From Ganoderma boninense (lineage: Eukaryota > Basidiomycota > Agaricomycetes > Polyporales > Polyporaceae), in contig CM035315.1 of assembly GCA_002900995.3 (NCBI GenBank), positions 2,263,826-2,327,825 of the forward strand: a stretch of 64,000 bases of DNA, written 5' to 3'. A program made the position numbers and the translations under genes. This document shows positions 34,088 to 46,384 of this stretch, piece after piece (positions within the stretch are counted from its first letter, which is position 1; each line of letters opens with the position of its first letter). The notes below the pieces were generated by a model. That model saw only the letters and a list, made by a program, of their open reading frames with translations, made no database searches and had not been told where the DNA came from.

Positions 34088-34366
34088 CCGACTGGTGTCG
34101 GGGCGGAAGCTACACGGCCAGAAATCCGCAGCGTAAATTTTGCGGTTTCGACCATGCCTGAAATAGACACCCGCCCCGGGCTAGCAAATGTTTATGCCAA
34201 TCGACATCTCGGGTCAGGTACCCGTCTGTGATCATATCAGAAGGCGTAAGTAGCTAGTAGCGAAGGGTCTATCTATGACTGACACATTCACAATGCAGTG
34301 CGACGATCGAACTTACAGGACATGGGAGTTACGGATAATGCTAAAGACAGTTCGAGGCACTCGTAT

Positions 34367-36505
34367 TTAGAATGGGAAAGCAATAGGGGGGATCGGGAGG
34401 CGGGCAAAGATGCGGACAAATGATTGAACGTAAAACTCGACAGCGCACCGTTGAACAACTCGATATTCACTTTCCTCGTCAATCACCGGCGCGCGAGATG
34501 CTTGGATAATAGCTTCTGGACAAGCAGGCCACCGAGACAGTACACAACAGAAAGCCAGCAGGTGTTCCCGACAGTCTTCCCATCCTTTATGAGGAGCGGC
34601 ATGCCAGCAATACCGCCGGAGGTCGGGGTCGAGGGAGGGCAAGACTGTAACCCCCGAAGATGGCTCACCCCACACACCAGACACCAACATCTCGCGCTCC
34701 CACTTGGAACGTTCTAGCCAGTCCCGGGTGTCAACGAGGACATGATCGAGTGCCATGACGTCGGCACGGAAGTTGAGTTCGTGCGCTTCCCAGAGTAACG
34801 TGGACCTGATGAGAGGGTTGGACAAGACGGAAATATCGTCGACGGTCACGTCTCCGATGGATATGCTGACTCTAGGTGAATATGACGCTATATGCGCCAC
34901 TTGATGGAAAAGCAGGCTGATAACATTGCGCTCATCTTGACGGCGTTTCTCCCGACGGACATCAGAAGAATCTGGCCCTCTTGGCAGATGAGTTTTGGGG
35001 CGATAGTCGCCCCAAAGTGCTACACGCCATTCGCCAATGGTGAGTGGACGGCGATCGAGAGTGCGATCGAAGATCCGAGTCCGGCAGAACTCGCGAATTC
35101 GAGCCAAGTTCAGAAGATACCTCGCGACCTTGTCGTCGAGGCGGGCATGGTCAGGGAATCTGCAAGGTGAACAAGCAGAAGGAATGGTGTCAATGAGGAA
35201 GGGGGGTGGGTAGAAGTACAGGGCTGCATTCGGGCCTTGCGGAACGGGAGATGCTTGATGAAGAGCTGACGCCCACACGGGGGAGATCTCGGAGAAAGGC
35301 GATGAAAAGAATGACCGGGAGGGGTGTTCCGAAACTGACGGGCCCGTGACAGGTGCACCTGAAGAACTTGAGGCCGACGACGTGGTGGTGGTCGTAGGCG
35401 CCACAATCAAATTTGTTGACCCTTTAGGCTTCTTGCGACCTCTGCGAGATTTGCGATTCGTTGTTGCACAGTCCCCGGTTGATAAGGCTGCCTGTCGCAT
35501 GACCAGCGAGTGTGTAGGTGTACTCTTGCCATCCGTCCGGGCGCGTTTAGCTTGCGGGGACTCCATAGGAACATGCGGCACGGCAACGAGGTTGAGGCCC
35601 TGCAGATGTGAACCAGCGATGTCTTTCGATACCGACATCAACATGCCAGTCAACCAGCTACCCGTAACGTTCGGCACGCCAACAAACGAGCCGGCCTTGT
35701 GCAGAATCGGGGGATCGCAAGGGGTTCGGGATGCGTCTGCAGGTAGGCCGTCAGGTTCTACAACTCGCCAGACCACCAGATCGTGTGTCAGCGGCTGGAT
35801 TAGCCAGACCGGCAGTCCGACACGGGCCCAATTTTGAGCATCTGTCAGATCCCGGACAAACCCCCCCAGGACGGGAAAAATGGAAGTGCTCCAATCGAGT
35901 GTTCCGCTAAGCCGCACGACCACTTTTTCGACATAAGTTTTGAGGCCGGCCAGTTCCAGACACAGGCGTTGTACATGAGCCGCTATTGCGACAGCAGTTC
36001 TACGATGGGAGGGTACGTAGGACATGCGGTCAACCACCTGGTGCAGGAGCATCACCAGGAACGCGCCGTAACGTCGCATGTCATCGCGTACCACGGACAT
36101 CGCTCGGAACCGGTCAATGGCGCAGCGAGCAGCCGAGACGAGCTGTCCGCGGATTTCCGGCCGTATGAAACCAAGGCCCGTGACCATAACCTCTCCCCGT
36201 TCCACCCAGGCAGTCGACGGAGCGAGCGAATGAAACAAAACAGGGGGCAAATGGGGAAGGACGGGGTATCGGGGAATGCACGCGAGGTGCATCATGCCTT
36301 CGACGTAGGCTTGAGGCCAGCGGGAGTACTCGTGCAGGCCCCAACGACCATCTTGATACGTCGTGATGATCTCTCTGCCCACTGGATATTCGGGAATGTG
36401 GTCCATGTTCGGAGAAGTGAATACAAACCCGTCAAGGTTGCCGAGTGAAGCGACCTTGCCCTCCCAGGCCTTGCAGGTTGGAGGAGCTATATGAGAAGTC
36501 AGCAA
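34367..36505 (-). CDS. Unnamed ~700-residue family protein
   Basis: One long frame of 712 codons. Its first codon is not ATG: an upstream intron ending CATATAG near 36491 probably supplies the start, or translation begins at the ATG at 36406. The protein has two halves with similar flavour. Residues ~40-330 contain ARVGLPVWLI. A basic linker rich in Ser/Thr (RKSRRGRKKPKG) follows. Residues ~440-712 contain RPLTIGEWRVALW, LLWEAHELNFRADVMALD and a closing FYVQSFVRIFARLPIPP. No enzyme motif is recognised. A decayed relative lies at 754-2381 beside the other KDZ gene, so this family is found with both KDZ copies in the window. Confidence 0.7.
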   Translation of the reverse strand: MLTSHIAPPTCKAWEGKVASLGNLDGFVFTSPNMDHIPEYPVGREIITTYQDGRWGLHEYSRWPQAYVEGMMHLACIPRYPVLPHLPPVLFHSLAPSTAWVERGEVMVTGLGFIRPEIRGQLVSAARCAIDRFRAMSVVRDDMRRYGAFLVMLLHQVVDRMSYVPSHRRTAVAIAAHVQRLCLELAGLKTYVEKVVVRLSGTLDWSTSIFPVLGGFVRDLTDAQNWARVGLPVWLIQPLTHDLVVWRVVEPDGLPADASRTPCDPPILHKAGSFVGVPNVTGSWLTGMLMSVSKDIAGSHLQGLNLVAVPHVPMESPQAKRARTDGKSTPTHSLVMRQAALSTGDCATTNRKSRRGRKKPKGSTNLIVAPTTTTTSSASSSSGAPVTGPSVSEHPSRSFFSSPFSEISPVWASALHQASPVPQGPNAALYFYPPPFLIDTIPSACSPCRFPDHARLDDKVARYLLNLARIREFCRTRIFDRTLDRRPLTIGEWRVALWGDYRPKTHLPRGPDSSDVRREKRRQDERNVISLLFHQVAHIASYSPRVSISIGDVTVDDISVLSNPLIRSTLLWEAHELNFRADVMALDHVLVDTRDWLERSKWEREMLVSGVWGEPSSGVTVLPSLDPDLRRYCWHAAPHKGWEDCREHLLAFCCVLSRWPACPEAIIQASRAPVIDEESEYRVVQRCAVEFYVQSFVRIFARLPIPPIAFPF

Positions 36506-38305
36506 GCGCAGACTAGAAGCTGCGCAGATGACTGACCTGGACCTCTTCTATTCCGAACCAACGATGGTGTCAATGGGTGTGAGGTACACGGCTCTACGGA
36601 TGCCTGCACGCTAAAGGCCCAGCGAGAGCGACGCACTCAACGTGGCGATCAACAGAGCACGGAGCATGTACATACCTTGGAGTATGCGTCATCCGCATAA
36701 CGATTGAGGCTTCTATGCCTGCCAGGTGTAACCGTCGTCTGAAATGAGGAAAAGTAAGCGGCCGCCGAGTCAAGCTACCAATTGATAGTCACCTGCAAAT
36801 GGATTGGGGGCTTGACACTGCACAGCAGCACCGTCCTGAGGTAGAGCTTCTCTGTGAAACACCCTTGAGAGGACCAGGAAGACTATCAGCACACGAACAT
36901 CATGGAACCGTATCGCACAGATCCGTCAGCATCTTGGCTTGGTGCGATAGGAAACGTGAAACGGTGATCCATACCTGCTGAGCGGCGCGCCCGAGCCTAA
37001 TATCGGGATAGGATACAACCCTTCAGCACTCCTTCTTGAGGGTTGACGAGCTGAGCACGCTTGAATAGGCGAGCGAAAACTAGCGGTGTGTATCGGATAC
37101 ACGCCACCGAATTCTCGTGAGACAGAAACGAGCGAGCAGATCGTACGAGTAACGGCTCCGCTCAGCTGTTCCTTTTGCTGATCACTGCGGGGCATGGAAG
37201 AACAGTCAATGTAATTGCACACATGTCGAGGCCTAGCATGGACCGAACTCACATAGCGACCAAATCCGCGAGGATTAAAGGGCTGATGAGGGCGACAATG
37301 CGATCTGGTCGTCACGTTGGCCCAACTTCATTTATTCACAGGTGGACTGGTGTAACGACACTCACTTGTGTTAACCAACAGAGACACACGGAGAGGTAAT
37401 GAGGAGTAGGGAAAAGACGGTGCGGATTGACGTTCAGATGGTGATCAAAGAGAGGGAAGGGGAGGGAAGGATCGCGGATGCAAACTGCCGAGGACGACTG
37501 CTCGGGAATGCTGTCAATCAAAACTTGGAGCTCCGCCACAACTTACTGATATCCGGGGCTGCTGAGTAATGCGGGAATTAACCGCCCAATACACGTGGCC
37601 TGCAATTTGGGCACGATGTTGGAGAAGCGACGCCGGATCCAACGTCGGTGAGTGGCGACAGACTATGCTGCCAGCCAGATGGTGCATGCTCGTGAGACGT
37701 AGTCTGTGGTAGTCGAATCCTCCAGCGTGCGTGATGGCCGCTAGGAAAATCTGGGCGCGCGCCTACCGCGTCCGAGAGCCTTCGCGCACCTTGCGCGATG
37801 ACGAACATCCGCCGCGGCTCTCATTCCTGGGTCCGCGCGACCCCTGTAGCCGAGGGGATATGTAGGCGCGAGGCCCGCAAGAGGATCGCATCTCCTGCCT
37901 GCCTCCGCACGCTGCCTGCAGGTAAAATGTGTTTCGGTCTTGCTGCCCTTTCCCCTCGCTCACGTCGCCGCACGGTGCCCGCAGAGCTTTCATTTGCTAC
38001 CCACCATCCCACCCTACGCAAAGGCGCTGGTACATAGATCTCGTACCTACTTTCACAGCTACCCAGCTCTGCTCGGAAATGCCATCTTTCAGGGCGCCCC
38101 AGCGCCCCAGCGCTCGCCCGCCGGGGGCGCCCAGCTAACTTACCACCGCGACCGTCGCGAACCTAGAAAGCGCCAGAGGATTTGGTACAACTGAGCGCTC
38201 ATCCAGCGCGTCCGCAGCACGTCTTCATGGTCTTGACCTCAGCGGACCCCTGTACCCTCCGTAACCCGTTTGCCTTCACCCACTCGCCTCAGACACCGAA
38301 CCACT
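36506..38305. other. Intergenic between divergent genes
   Basis: Possible 5' exon(s) of the minus-strand gene at 36506-36740 and the promoter of the KDZ gene on the right. No other gene or repeat is recognised; a short CGCCCCAGCGCCCCAG tandem occurs at 38095. Confidence 0.4.
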
Positions 38306-41300
38306 ATGTTGCCCGGCCTAAAATCGATCAAAGAGAACCTAGCCCGCAAACGCGCCCGACAGGATCCCCCGACGACTCCTAAAAAAAATTCCCTAAAGCA
38401 TTTGTTTCAACGTTCCCCCCATGCCAGCGCGCGAGGAGCCCAGGAAATCCCAAATGCAAGGCGACCGGACTCATCACTGGCACGTATTGCGTTCCCAGAC
38501 CACCCATCATCCACCCTTCAAGCACCTAGCGCATCCACGTCGATCACGCCCGCAGAGCACACCGTGGGGGATGCCGATGCACGCTTCTATACAGATGCCG
38601 ACGCAAGTGAAGACGGAGAGCCGGGAGACGAAGATGGCATAGATGTTAAATATCATCTGGTGCGACTTCAACCCACCTCGATTATACGTGCACTTAACGC
38701 GGCATCAAAGCCCTCTACCAGATGCGCGAAGTACCTAGATGACGGCCATGCCGTTCATGCCAGGAACCTCCTACACGAACTTGAAGCCCCGCCGCAATCA
38801 CTACATCAGTGCCCAAGATGTTCTGCGCCTCTTACGTGCCACGTGCCACGCTTTCGAACACTATTCCGATGTAAAGACTGTGCTGTGTCATCGTTACAGT
38901 GCATTCGATGCATCTACGCTTCCCACTCTGATCGCCCTTATGACCGGATACTAGAGTGGCGTGTTACGGAACGCTTCTGGTCAAAGGTCACGTTGCCGGA
39001 ACTTGGCTACGAGTACCGACTAGGTCACGATGGTCAGCGATGCAAAAATGCCCTCTCAACCGCGAGTAACGTAGTGGTTATTCACGAGCACGGAGTCATC
39101 TCACTGCCAATTGTGTACTGTGCCTGCCCTGATGGAAGGTCGGAAGTAGACCAACTCGTACTGGCCGGTCTCTGGCCTGCAACCTGGGAACGACCACAAA
39201 CCGCGACAACTCTTACCGCCCTCGAGACCTTTCATAGCTTGAATCTCAATGGGCAACTAAACGTACACGACTACCTCGCGCACATCAAAAGGCAGACTGA
39301 TAATGTCGGAGCTGAGGATGTGTTGGTGAGCTCTTTTCAGACCAATGGTTCGCATGAATACGGGTAAGTCTATATCTCACGCCAAAACGTCGATACAGGA
39401 TCGCTATCGTGAATTCAACAACTCTTACCGCCTATTCACCTATGTCCGCGCATGCCGACGTGCAGGAGTTGAACCTGGGCGCAACATGGCAGTGGGCAGC
39501 CTAGCAGTGCTCTGTCCGGCCTGCCCGCAGCCGGACCGCAACATGAGAGTAGGTTGGGAAGATCGCGACAAGGACTACCAGTAAGTGTTACGACTGGCTG
39601 TCGAGTAAGATCAGGGAGGAGGCTTACGAGACGAGCAAGGGCGTCGACGAGCACTTGTGCAGCGAGAGCGGAGCAGGGCTCGACAGTCAGGCTGGAGACA
39701 AGATGTATTGAGCGAGTAACTAATGAGCGAGAATACAGCGAGGCTTACCTGGAGACAAGAGGTCGAAACTGAGGTCTCCAGGTAGCGAAGTACAGGCCTT
39801 ATATACATGTAGCGGACAATGGGAACCGGGGACAATAGGTAACTATGGACACGGGAACCAGTGGAAGAACAATGGTATGTAGTACAATGACGACGGGAAC
39901 AATGGGTAACAGGAGTTATTGTACTGCGAGAACAAGGGACAGGTTTGCTAAACAACGGAGGACAATAAGGACGACGCGGGAGGCAAACAGTCCGAAAAGG
40001 GAAAGAGAGACGCCGGGGTAGGCGCCGAGCGTGCCGTTCATGACAGTAAGACGTGCAACATCTACAGCCCAGCTCGTATCTGACTTAGACGCTTTAAGAT
40101 ATCTCGATGCGCTTCACTACTCGATTGACGGCAACTTCCACTTCAACATGAAAGCCAAGCAAACGGACCCGAACGACTTTCCACTTACCCACGCAGCAGC
40201 CTACTTCATGCATGAATCAGACTTCAAAAAAGTCCTGCTCAACGCGCCACCGCCAAAGCATGAAGTAGGATATCATCTGCCTAGTCACGATGCATCTGCC
40301 AGTGCTGAATGTGTACATTGTTCTAGACTTCGACGTGCAACGAGTTCGCCGCCATGGGAACGGGCAAGTACAAGGGCCCAGTGTCGGGTATCGTCGCTGT
40401 GGTTTGCCGGCACATGCTGGTGATGCAAGGCGGTGTTGTGGATCTCAAAAAAGCCGAAAGGTGGGACGTCACCGATGAATAACCATGCGAAATGCTAATG
40501 ATTAAAAACAGGTACATATATGTGGACTTCGCCAAAGTATCCGCGCTTCAGCGGTACCTGAAACTCAAGCTCCTCGTTGGGTCCTACGACATCTACTGTC
40601 AATACATCATCCATTTTCAGGAACGCCTACAAGCCGAGTTTCCGCCTGAGATGCTGGACGAGTTGGAGTCGATCCAGCACGTGAAGCTCCCTGACATCAT
40701 CGCAGCCGTTGGCAAGTATCATCTGAGCATGCACAAACCCGCATGTCGCCCTTTATTCTCGCTGCATCATCTCCCCGGGGCATGCATGGATTGTGGCGAA
40801 ACATGTGAACGCCTGTGGGGAATTACTAACGCAGTCTCACGCCGCACCAAAGAAATGTCAGTAGGGCACCGTCAGGACGCTCTGAATGATCTTTATGGAG
40901 ATCACAATGTTCGTCGTGTCCATGGATTAGGTAAGCCGCAACGAGTGAAGATACAACACGGTGTTGACCGGCATGACATAGCTCTTGAAATATCTCATAA
41001 ACTCAACGTGGCTGAAGAACGATTACTCGCAACTACTGAGTATCTCGAGACTGTTGAGGCATCAGTCGAACACCGATTTCCAAAGGGCACACTGGCGAAG
41101 TGGCGTATGGCTCATGCAGCGTGGACGAGGGATGTCATAGACATCGCAAAGCACAAAGACCTTGGCAACCCGTTCGAGCCACCTATGGAAGCAGGTATCC
41201 TAGCACTCCTCAGCCGAAACAGCCATAGAAACTGATGTCTTGGCGCAGCGCTCAATGTTTCGACGATCGCCGAGCAGCTCAATGAGAAGCGTGCCAGGGC

Positions 41301-42659
41301 GGGTGATATTGATGGCGTCGGCATCGTCGCTGCTATACGCTCAGCTCTTATTCTGGAGGACACACGGTTAGTAGACCTCGCAAGCTAAACATACAGCCAC
41401 AAATACTGACACCAGCGCAGAATTGAGTTACAGCGTGAGATTGATACGTGCGAGGGCACAGAAACGGACCGCACTGGCATGGCCAAAAAGATAGAAGCAT
41501 ACCGGTCCCAGGCGTCAGAGTGCGCAACGCTCTGTGACAAGTGGCTCGCCCCTGCGGTTGAAGGCGCCTACGACGATCTCATGCAGGACGTCCTGCCCCC
41601 CACCTTCCCCAAACGCGACCCGAAGGACGATTCGATATTCGGGCTAGCCTCTGCACTTGCGGAACCTCTGAAACGCAAACGCAAACCTCAATCTCGCACC
41701 CAGAAGGCACTCGCGGCCATGATGGAGGAATTGGCTGAGCCACTTGTTATGCTTCCTTCTGCATATCATAGCAAGATGCGTCAGCACCTGGACATGAAGA
41801 AGCCGGTAGAGACAGAACTGGCGCTTCGCGAGGGACAGGCGGATGAAGCCCTGGAGGATCTCCGCTTGCATATTGCCACTTACGAAAGCCTGGAGCAACG
41901 CCGCAAGGAAGGATCAGGTGTCAAGCACAACACAGCCATGGATCGACGGCTCGAGAACAAACGCCTCGCTCAGCATCGCGCGAGGGATCGCTATCGCGCA
42001 GTTCGTGACATGATGGTCCTACTAGGCATGTCGCGCGACCACCCGAAGTTCAAGGAGCTACACGACACGGAGCTTCGGGCGTTTACGCTCACATTGGTTG
42101 AACAGCGCCTTGGTGATAGCTATCGACTACCGTCATGGATCTGTGGAGACTTCTCATTTGTCAACAAGGTCAAAGAGGGGGAGATGCGTACGTTCCTTGA
42201 AGCCAGTAAGTACATAGCTTTTTTCATATCTAGCGAAGCTGATGACAGGCTGGAAGGTATGCATGTTCACTGGTTCCGACACCAGTCACTTGTCCAGCGA
42301 TGGACAGAGGAGTTGAAGACTCGCCGGGAGGAAATATTCCGATGTGCAAAGTTTTTTGCCAGTGAAGAACAACAATGGCGGCGACGTGCGGCTGAACTGG
42401 AGAACAAAGGCCTCGAAGGCGCCGCGGCACACGCTCGAAGGTAAGACCCATCTCATAAGATAATGTCAAGTACTGAAAGGCATCGGTAGGCAAGCCTTCC
42501 GATCACAGAGGTTGAAAAACCGCGTGGAGGCGGTCAAGCGCTACCGTGAATGCGTGGCACAAGTGAGTATCAGACGTTTCATCGCGTGTATGCACTATAC
42601 TTACGCACCATACTTACGCGAACCAGCACGATGGACTTGAAGAACAGATCGTTGATTAA
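38306..42659 (+). CDS. KDZ transposase, full-length open gene of 1142 residues
   Basis: Nine exons: 38306-39325, 39399-39580, 40099-40264, 40327-40460, 40512-41194, 41249-41366, 41421-42440, 42490-42562 and 42627-42659. They sum to 1143 codons without a break. A basic disordered N-terminus is followed by the CxC2 cysteine cluster (CPRCS, CKDC, CIRC, YCAC). The RNase H-like core follows, with acidic residues in HYSIDGNF, SYDIYCQY and CGETCERLWG and the VVCRHM signature. The C-terminus is helical and charged (VHWFRHQSL). KDZ enzymes are cut-and-paste DNA transposases. The third intron contains a solo LTR yet keeps its donor. Terminal inverted repeats were not found by eye, so mobility of this copy is unproven. 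Confidence 0.88.
39586..40045 (+). mobile_element. Solo LTR inside a KDZ intron
   Basis: 460 bp, begins TGTTACGA, ends CATGACA, clearly related over its whole length to the LTRs at 11611 and 16463 but diverged. Flanked by GTAAG at 39581-39585 and 40046-40050. The duplicated GTAAG is also the splice donor of the host intron. Deleting the LTR and one GTAAG leaves a normal 53-nt intron with branch-like CTGAC. Confidence 0.95.
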
Positions 42660-45324
42660 AGACTGTTGTTCATCAGTGGACGGAGCATCGATACTGGTTG
42701 TAGAGTTTGCAAGGCCAGTGCCGCGTCGCCGAGAGCCTGTGCCAATGCGACAACTAATTGCAGCCATAGCCTGTGACTGACTGTACAAGAACGATGGGGA
42801 GGGAGGACCGAGGATGTCATCGAGGTTGCTCTTCCGCCGACTGCCAGAAGAACTTCCAGAGGAAGGAAGTGTGCTCACTTCAAGTACAATGTGTACATCT
42901 AACCCGGTGAGAATTAGATCAAGAGACACAAGTACACCTTGGCTGTAATTTACAAAGAAGCACATTGCCACTGCTCTGCGCCCGGAGCCGCCTAGCGGCC
43001 CACCACCTGTCTGCGGACTCGATGTCCTCGACGTCCTCGCGAGTCGCTATCCAAGTTCAACCGCGAGGTGCTTCCCAGTTCCCATCCAATCTCGATGCAG
43101 CCCATGAGATTCTCGTCGAGTATGATCTCCAGCGTCCCGTTCGCCTGCTCTACGTCGATGGAGGGGGCCGTGATCCCCTCCGCCTCGATGACGCTTCTTC
43201 GCCGTCGTAGGACCACGTATCATGTGGCGGAGCTCGTGGCTGAAGGGATTCGTGACAGGGCGGAGTCGGGTATTGTTGATGTCGCAGAATTGAGACCGTG
43301 CCGGGTGAGCGGCGCTGGACCCGCACAATGTGGCCGACCCGATTTGAGCGTCATCGGGGAGGATGGCGAACGTGAACTGTGGCTACATCGTGGCCGGGTG
43401 CAGCACGAGGCCGGTCGTGGGTAGACTCGGAGGTGGGGTGAGCTGGAAGCGCGATGCGAAGTCGGTGATGGGTTTGAGGCGGGCGTTGCGATGATCCACC
43501 GTGGGCGCGACGAGCTGGAGACGTCGCGTGACGACGAGCAACAGGACTCGTCTGTAGACCGCGATTGCTCCGGGCTTGCGGCTGAGGTCACCGAACGGGA
43601 TGTCCCGGACTTGATATAGTCAGCATCCATGCGTGCTCCTTCGACGCTGGGAGGACTCACCGAGCTGTTTGCGAAGCGAGTCGCAGAGATGGGTGCGGGC
43701 AGCGTTGCGCTCGTCCTTGCTGGCGGCTTTCTCTGTTTCTGGCTTATAGTGCTGGAAGCCGAAGCAAGGCTGGAGATGCATGCGTGCAGAGAGGGCAGTC
43801 GGAGGGCTTGTCAGACAGAGCGTGAAGGAGAGGTGTGCGCGCTCGGATGGGATGAGACCTCTCGGGCTGCCGCTGAGGTTTTATTTTGTTAGTAGACTTC
43901 GCTTCGCTCAGAATAAGCCCCACGACCATCGGGGCAATGGCGGCTAAACGACATCACACCGTTGAAGAAGGTGCTTCGAGTTCGCATGGGGTGTTTCACG
44001 AGTGTGCCAACGGAGAGCTCCCTGGACCGTTCGCCATTCGCTGAGGATCGCAATAGAAACAAGAAGTCAACATGCCACGAAACATGTCCCAACGTTGAAG
44101 GCATTGACCATGGATGCCACGGGATGCTTGGATATCGCGATTGATGTGCGTCATCCAATACACTGGGTGAGCCGCGCCAACACCCTGCATGGGAACCCAT
44201 GCTGGCCACGCTGGGTTCGCGCTACACGATCTTGGATGTGTATAGTGTTCACGGGCAGGGGGGAGCGGTCGACGAGCACTGACCACTCGAACACGCAGCG
44301 CAGCATGTGCGCGAGGACGAAATGTTTCCAGGACAAAGCGAAGTAGCTCACGCCGGAGATCAGGAACAATGAGGGGGACGTGAGGCGGCCAGAGAGCCAC
44401 GAAAGCATGATCGTAAGTACGCGGGAGCAGGGTGCGTGCCTCCCGTCGCAGGGCACGCGAGAGGGGCGTCGGTTGTGAACGGGTGCGGGGCTGAAGGGCT
44501 CACGAATTGGATGCAGGGCAGACTTTGCTCACCTTGGATAGCGGCGCAACTTCACGTTCTGCCTCCACGTCGTCCCCGGTCGCAGATACTTCAGCGTGCG
44601 TCCCTAGGCCAAAATCCTACGTGCCTCTTGACATTGACCGGGCTGCTAACGGCGATGGGTGACTGTTAGATAATGGCGGGTGCGAGGAACACACCTCTGG
44701 GACAGGCGGGGGTGAGGTTGAAGATAGGAAGCCAGGGGAAGGTCAGGAGTTCACGGGAGAAGATGGACGAAGACGAAGAGCAGGTGCCCAGGCCAGTGAT
44801 GGAATCTGGATGGAGGCTCAGGCATGGGAGTTCGGCGTCTGACGAAACATGCAGGTGCGCTCTTGGTGTGGCGGAGGGAGTCAGGCGTCTTTGACAACAT
44901 GCAGGTGTGGCGTGGACTTGGATATGCTTGCGAGAGAGGGGGCGCGTGGCACGACGACTATAGCCCTTTAAAATGTTGCTCAGGGCAGATAACTTGGTGC
45001 AGCGGTTGAGGCGCTTGGTGAAAAGACAGCTGCTGTTTATCCGATAGATGTGCCGGTTCTATTCCGGTTGGGGCCTTTTTGCTTTGGCTTGGATTTCGAT
45101 GTGGCTGTGCTAGGGGCGCTTATCTTTCCGGTTACTCTCTGTCCCCGACTTGCCGACCTCACATGCTTGGAGGCTTCGCCTATTTCGCGACCTACATGCT
45201 TGTTCTATTGTATACGGCTCCTTAGATGCGCCTTTCCAGCCCGATTTCGTCGAACTGAAGTGTCGACGGTTGACGCGAGAAGCGAACGCTGTGCGCGCTG
45301 ATGGTGGGCCACGGATGCGAGGCT
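42660..45324. other. No confident gene; possible decayed membrane-protein gene on minus strand
   Basis: A minus-strand frame at 44151-44456 has a hydrophobic stretch (LFLISGVSYFALSWKHFVLAHMLR). Other minus-strand frames at 42579-43330 look partly protein-like (GTLEIILDENLMGCIEIG). I could not join them into one gene, and stops separate them. Confidence 0.25.
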
Positions 45325-46176
45325 AGAATTGCACACATGGGGGACGCCAAACAGCGGACAGACAGAGCAAGGATTAGTGTAAGATTACAATAGAAGAAAT
45401 GGTAGTACAAATACGGATTATCATCGACCGAGGTCTGAGTATCACAAGGCAAAAGAAGGACGGAGTGCGCGAGGTGACGGTCCGAGGCAAGGATACATAC
45501 AAGACTATCCTAAGTACGAAAGGTCCGCGACGAAACGGTTCTACGTGAACCCAGGCACGGCGAGCATCGCCCGACCAATTATGCTCTAGATGCCGTCCCA
45601 ACGTGTCAGGTCCTGCAAAACGACTTCAGCGGGATGGTGTACTTACTGAACCTGGGTCTGCATCACGTCGGATGCAACGAAGATCCGAGGCTGCACAGTT
45701 CCCCTGGAGCGCACGTCGATGCTGAGCACTCTGATCTGGTCCAAAGTGTACGGAAATTTAGGGAAGCGGGCCTGTGCTAACCAATCAGCACATATGACTT
45801 GCAGCGTTGGTGAAACTACGCACAAGGATCTCTTTGATCTCCCTAGCAGCGAACTCGGCAAACTTTGCTCTCGTGAGGGGTGTCCGCTGCTGCTTCATGT
45901 GGATCTTCTCGCCGTAGGCGGTCTCGCAAAACTGTGGGGAGGAAGGACCGTAAAAGTGAGTGGCGAAACAGGGCGCGCCCTACGAATACGCACCTCGACA
46001 TGCAAAGCCGTCTTTACAGGACAGAATTCATCAAAAACGGAGGCAACATCGCCGTCGGGGTCCGAGACTTCGCTGAGGTCCTTCGAGAGCACCTTTCCGA
46101 CTGTAAACCCGCTTGGGAAGTACGGAATGCGCAAGTTGGCGTCCTTCTCCTTGCCAGTGCCGTTGACGTATGGCTT
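45325..46176 (-). repeat. Inverted duplication, arm 1
   Basis: Reverse complement of this segment matches 50450-51310 through coding exons, introns and about 300 bp of 3' flank. The arms are about 4.3 kb apart. Exonic parts are more similar than the 3' flank. Confidence 0.85.
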
Positions 46177-46384
46177 CTGGGGGAGTTCCAATATTTCCTA
46201 CGATGCGCCAGAGCATCAGCTTGGGCCCGCAACATGGACCCCCTACCGAACTTACATAGTGGATCGTTCCGGCAGTGAATGGTATATGGCCCTGTTGGTA
46301 ATCCGGAACGGCGGGTGTGTTATTCGGGACATGATTGCGTTCAGAAACAGGCATGGCTTCTGCGAGTTTTGAAGATTCGCTCAT
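45643..46384 (-). CDS. Hypothetical protein, 182 residues (intact copy of inverted pair)
   Basis: Exons, right to left: 46256-46384, 45994-46176, 45824-45931 and 45643-45771; each is whole codons, total 183. The protein begins MSESSKLAEAMPVSERN. It has the conserved core KPYVNGTGKEKDANLRIPYF, then SEVSDPDGDVASVFDEF, then a basic stretch ending in VQPRIFVASDVMQTQVQ. I recognise no family. Length and composition suggest a small globular protein. The plus-strand paralogue at 50229-50981 keeps the same introns but has an extra base in exon 3, so this copy is the probable functional one. Confidence 0.65.

Noticed and set aside
42208..42250. Intron in the late KDZ exon (GTAAGT donor near 42208)
   Set aside because: The candidate intron is 43 nt and would break the frame, whereas the unspliced frame stays open and matches the expected C-terminus.
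38306..42659. Terminal inverted repeats and target duplication for the second KDZ element
   Set aside because: I looked around 36-38 kb and 42.6-46 kb by eye and found no convincing pair; a computed search is needed before boundaries are claimed.
42579..44460. A minus-strand membrane protein gene
   Set aside because: Hydrophobic and protein-like pieces are present but could not be joined in frame with credible splice sites.
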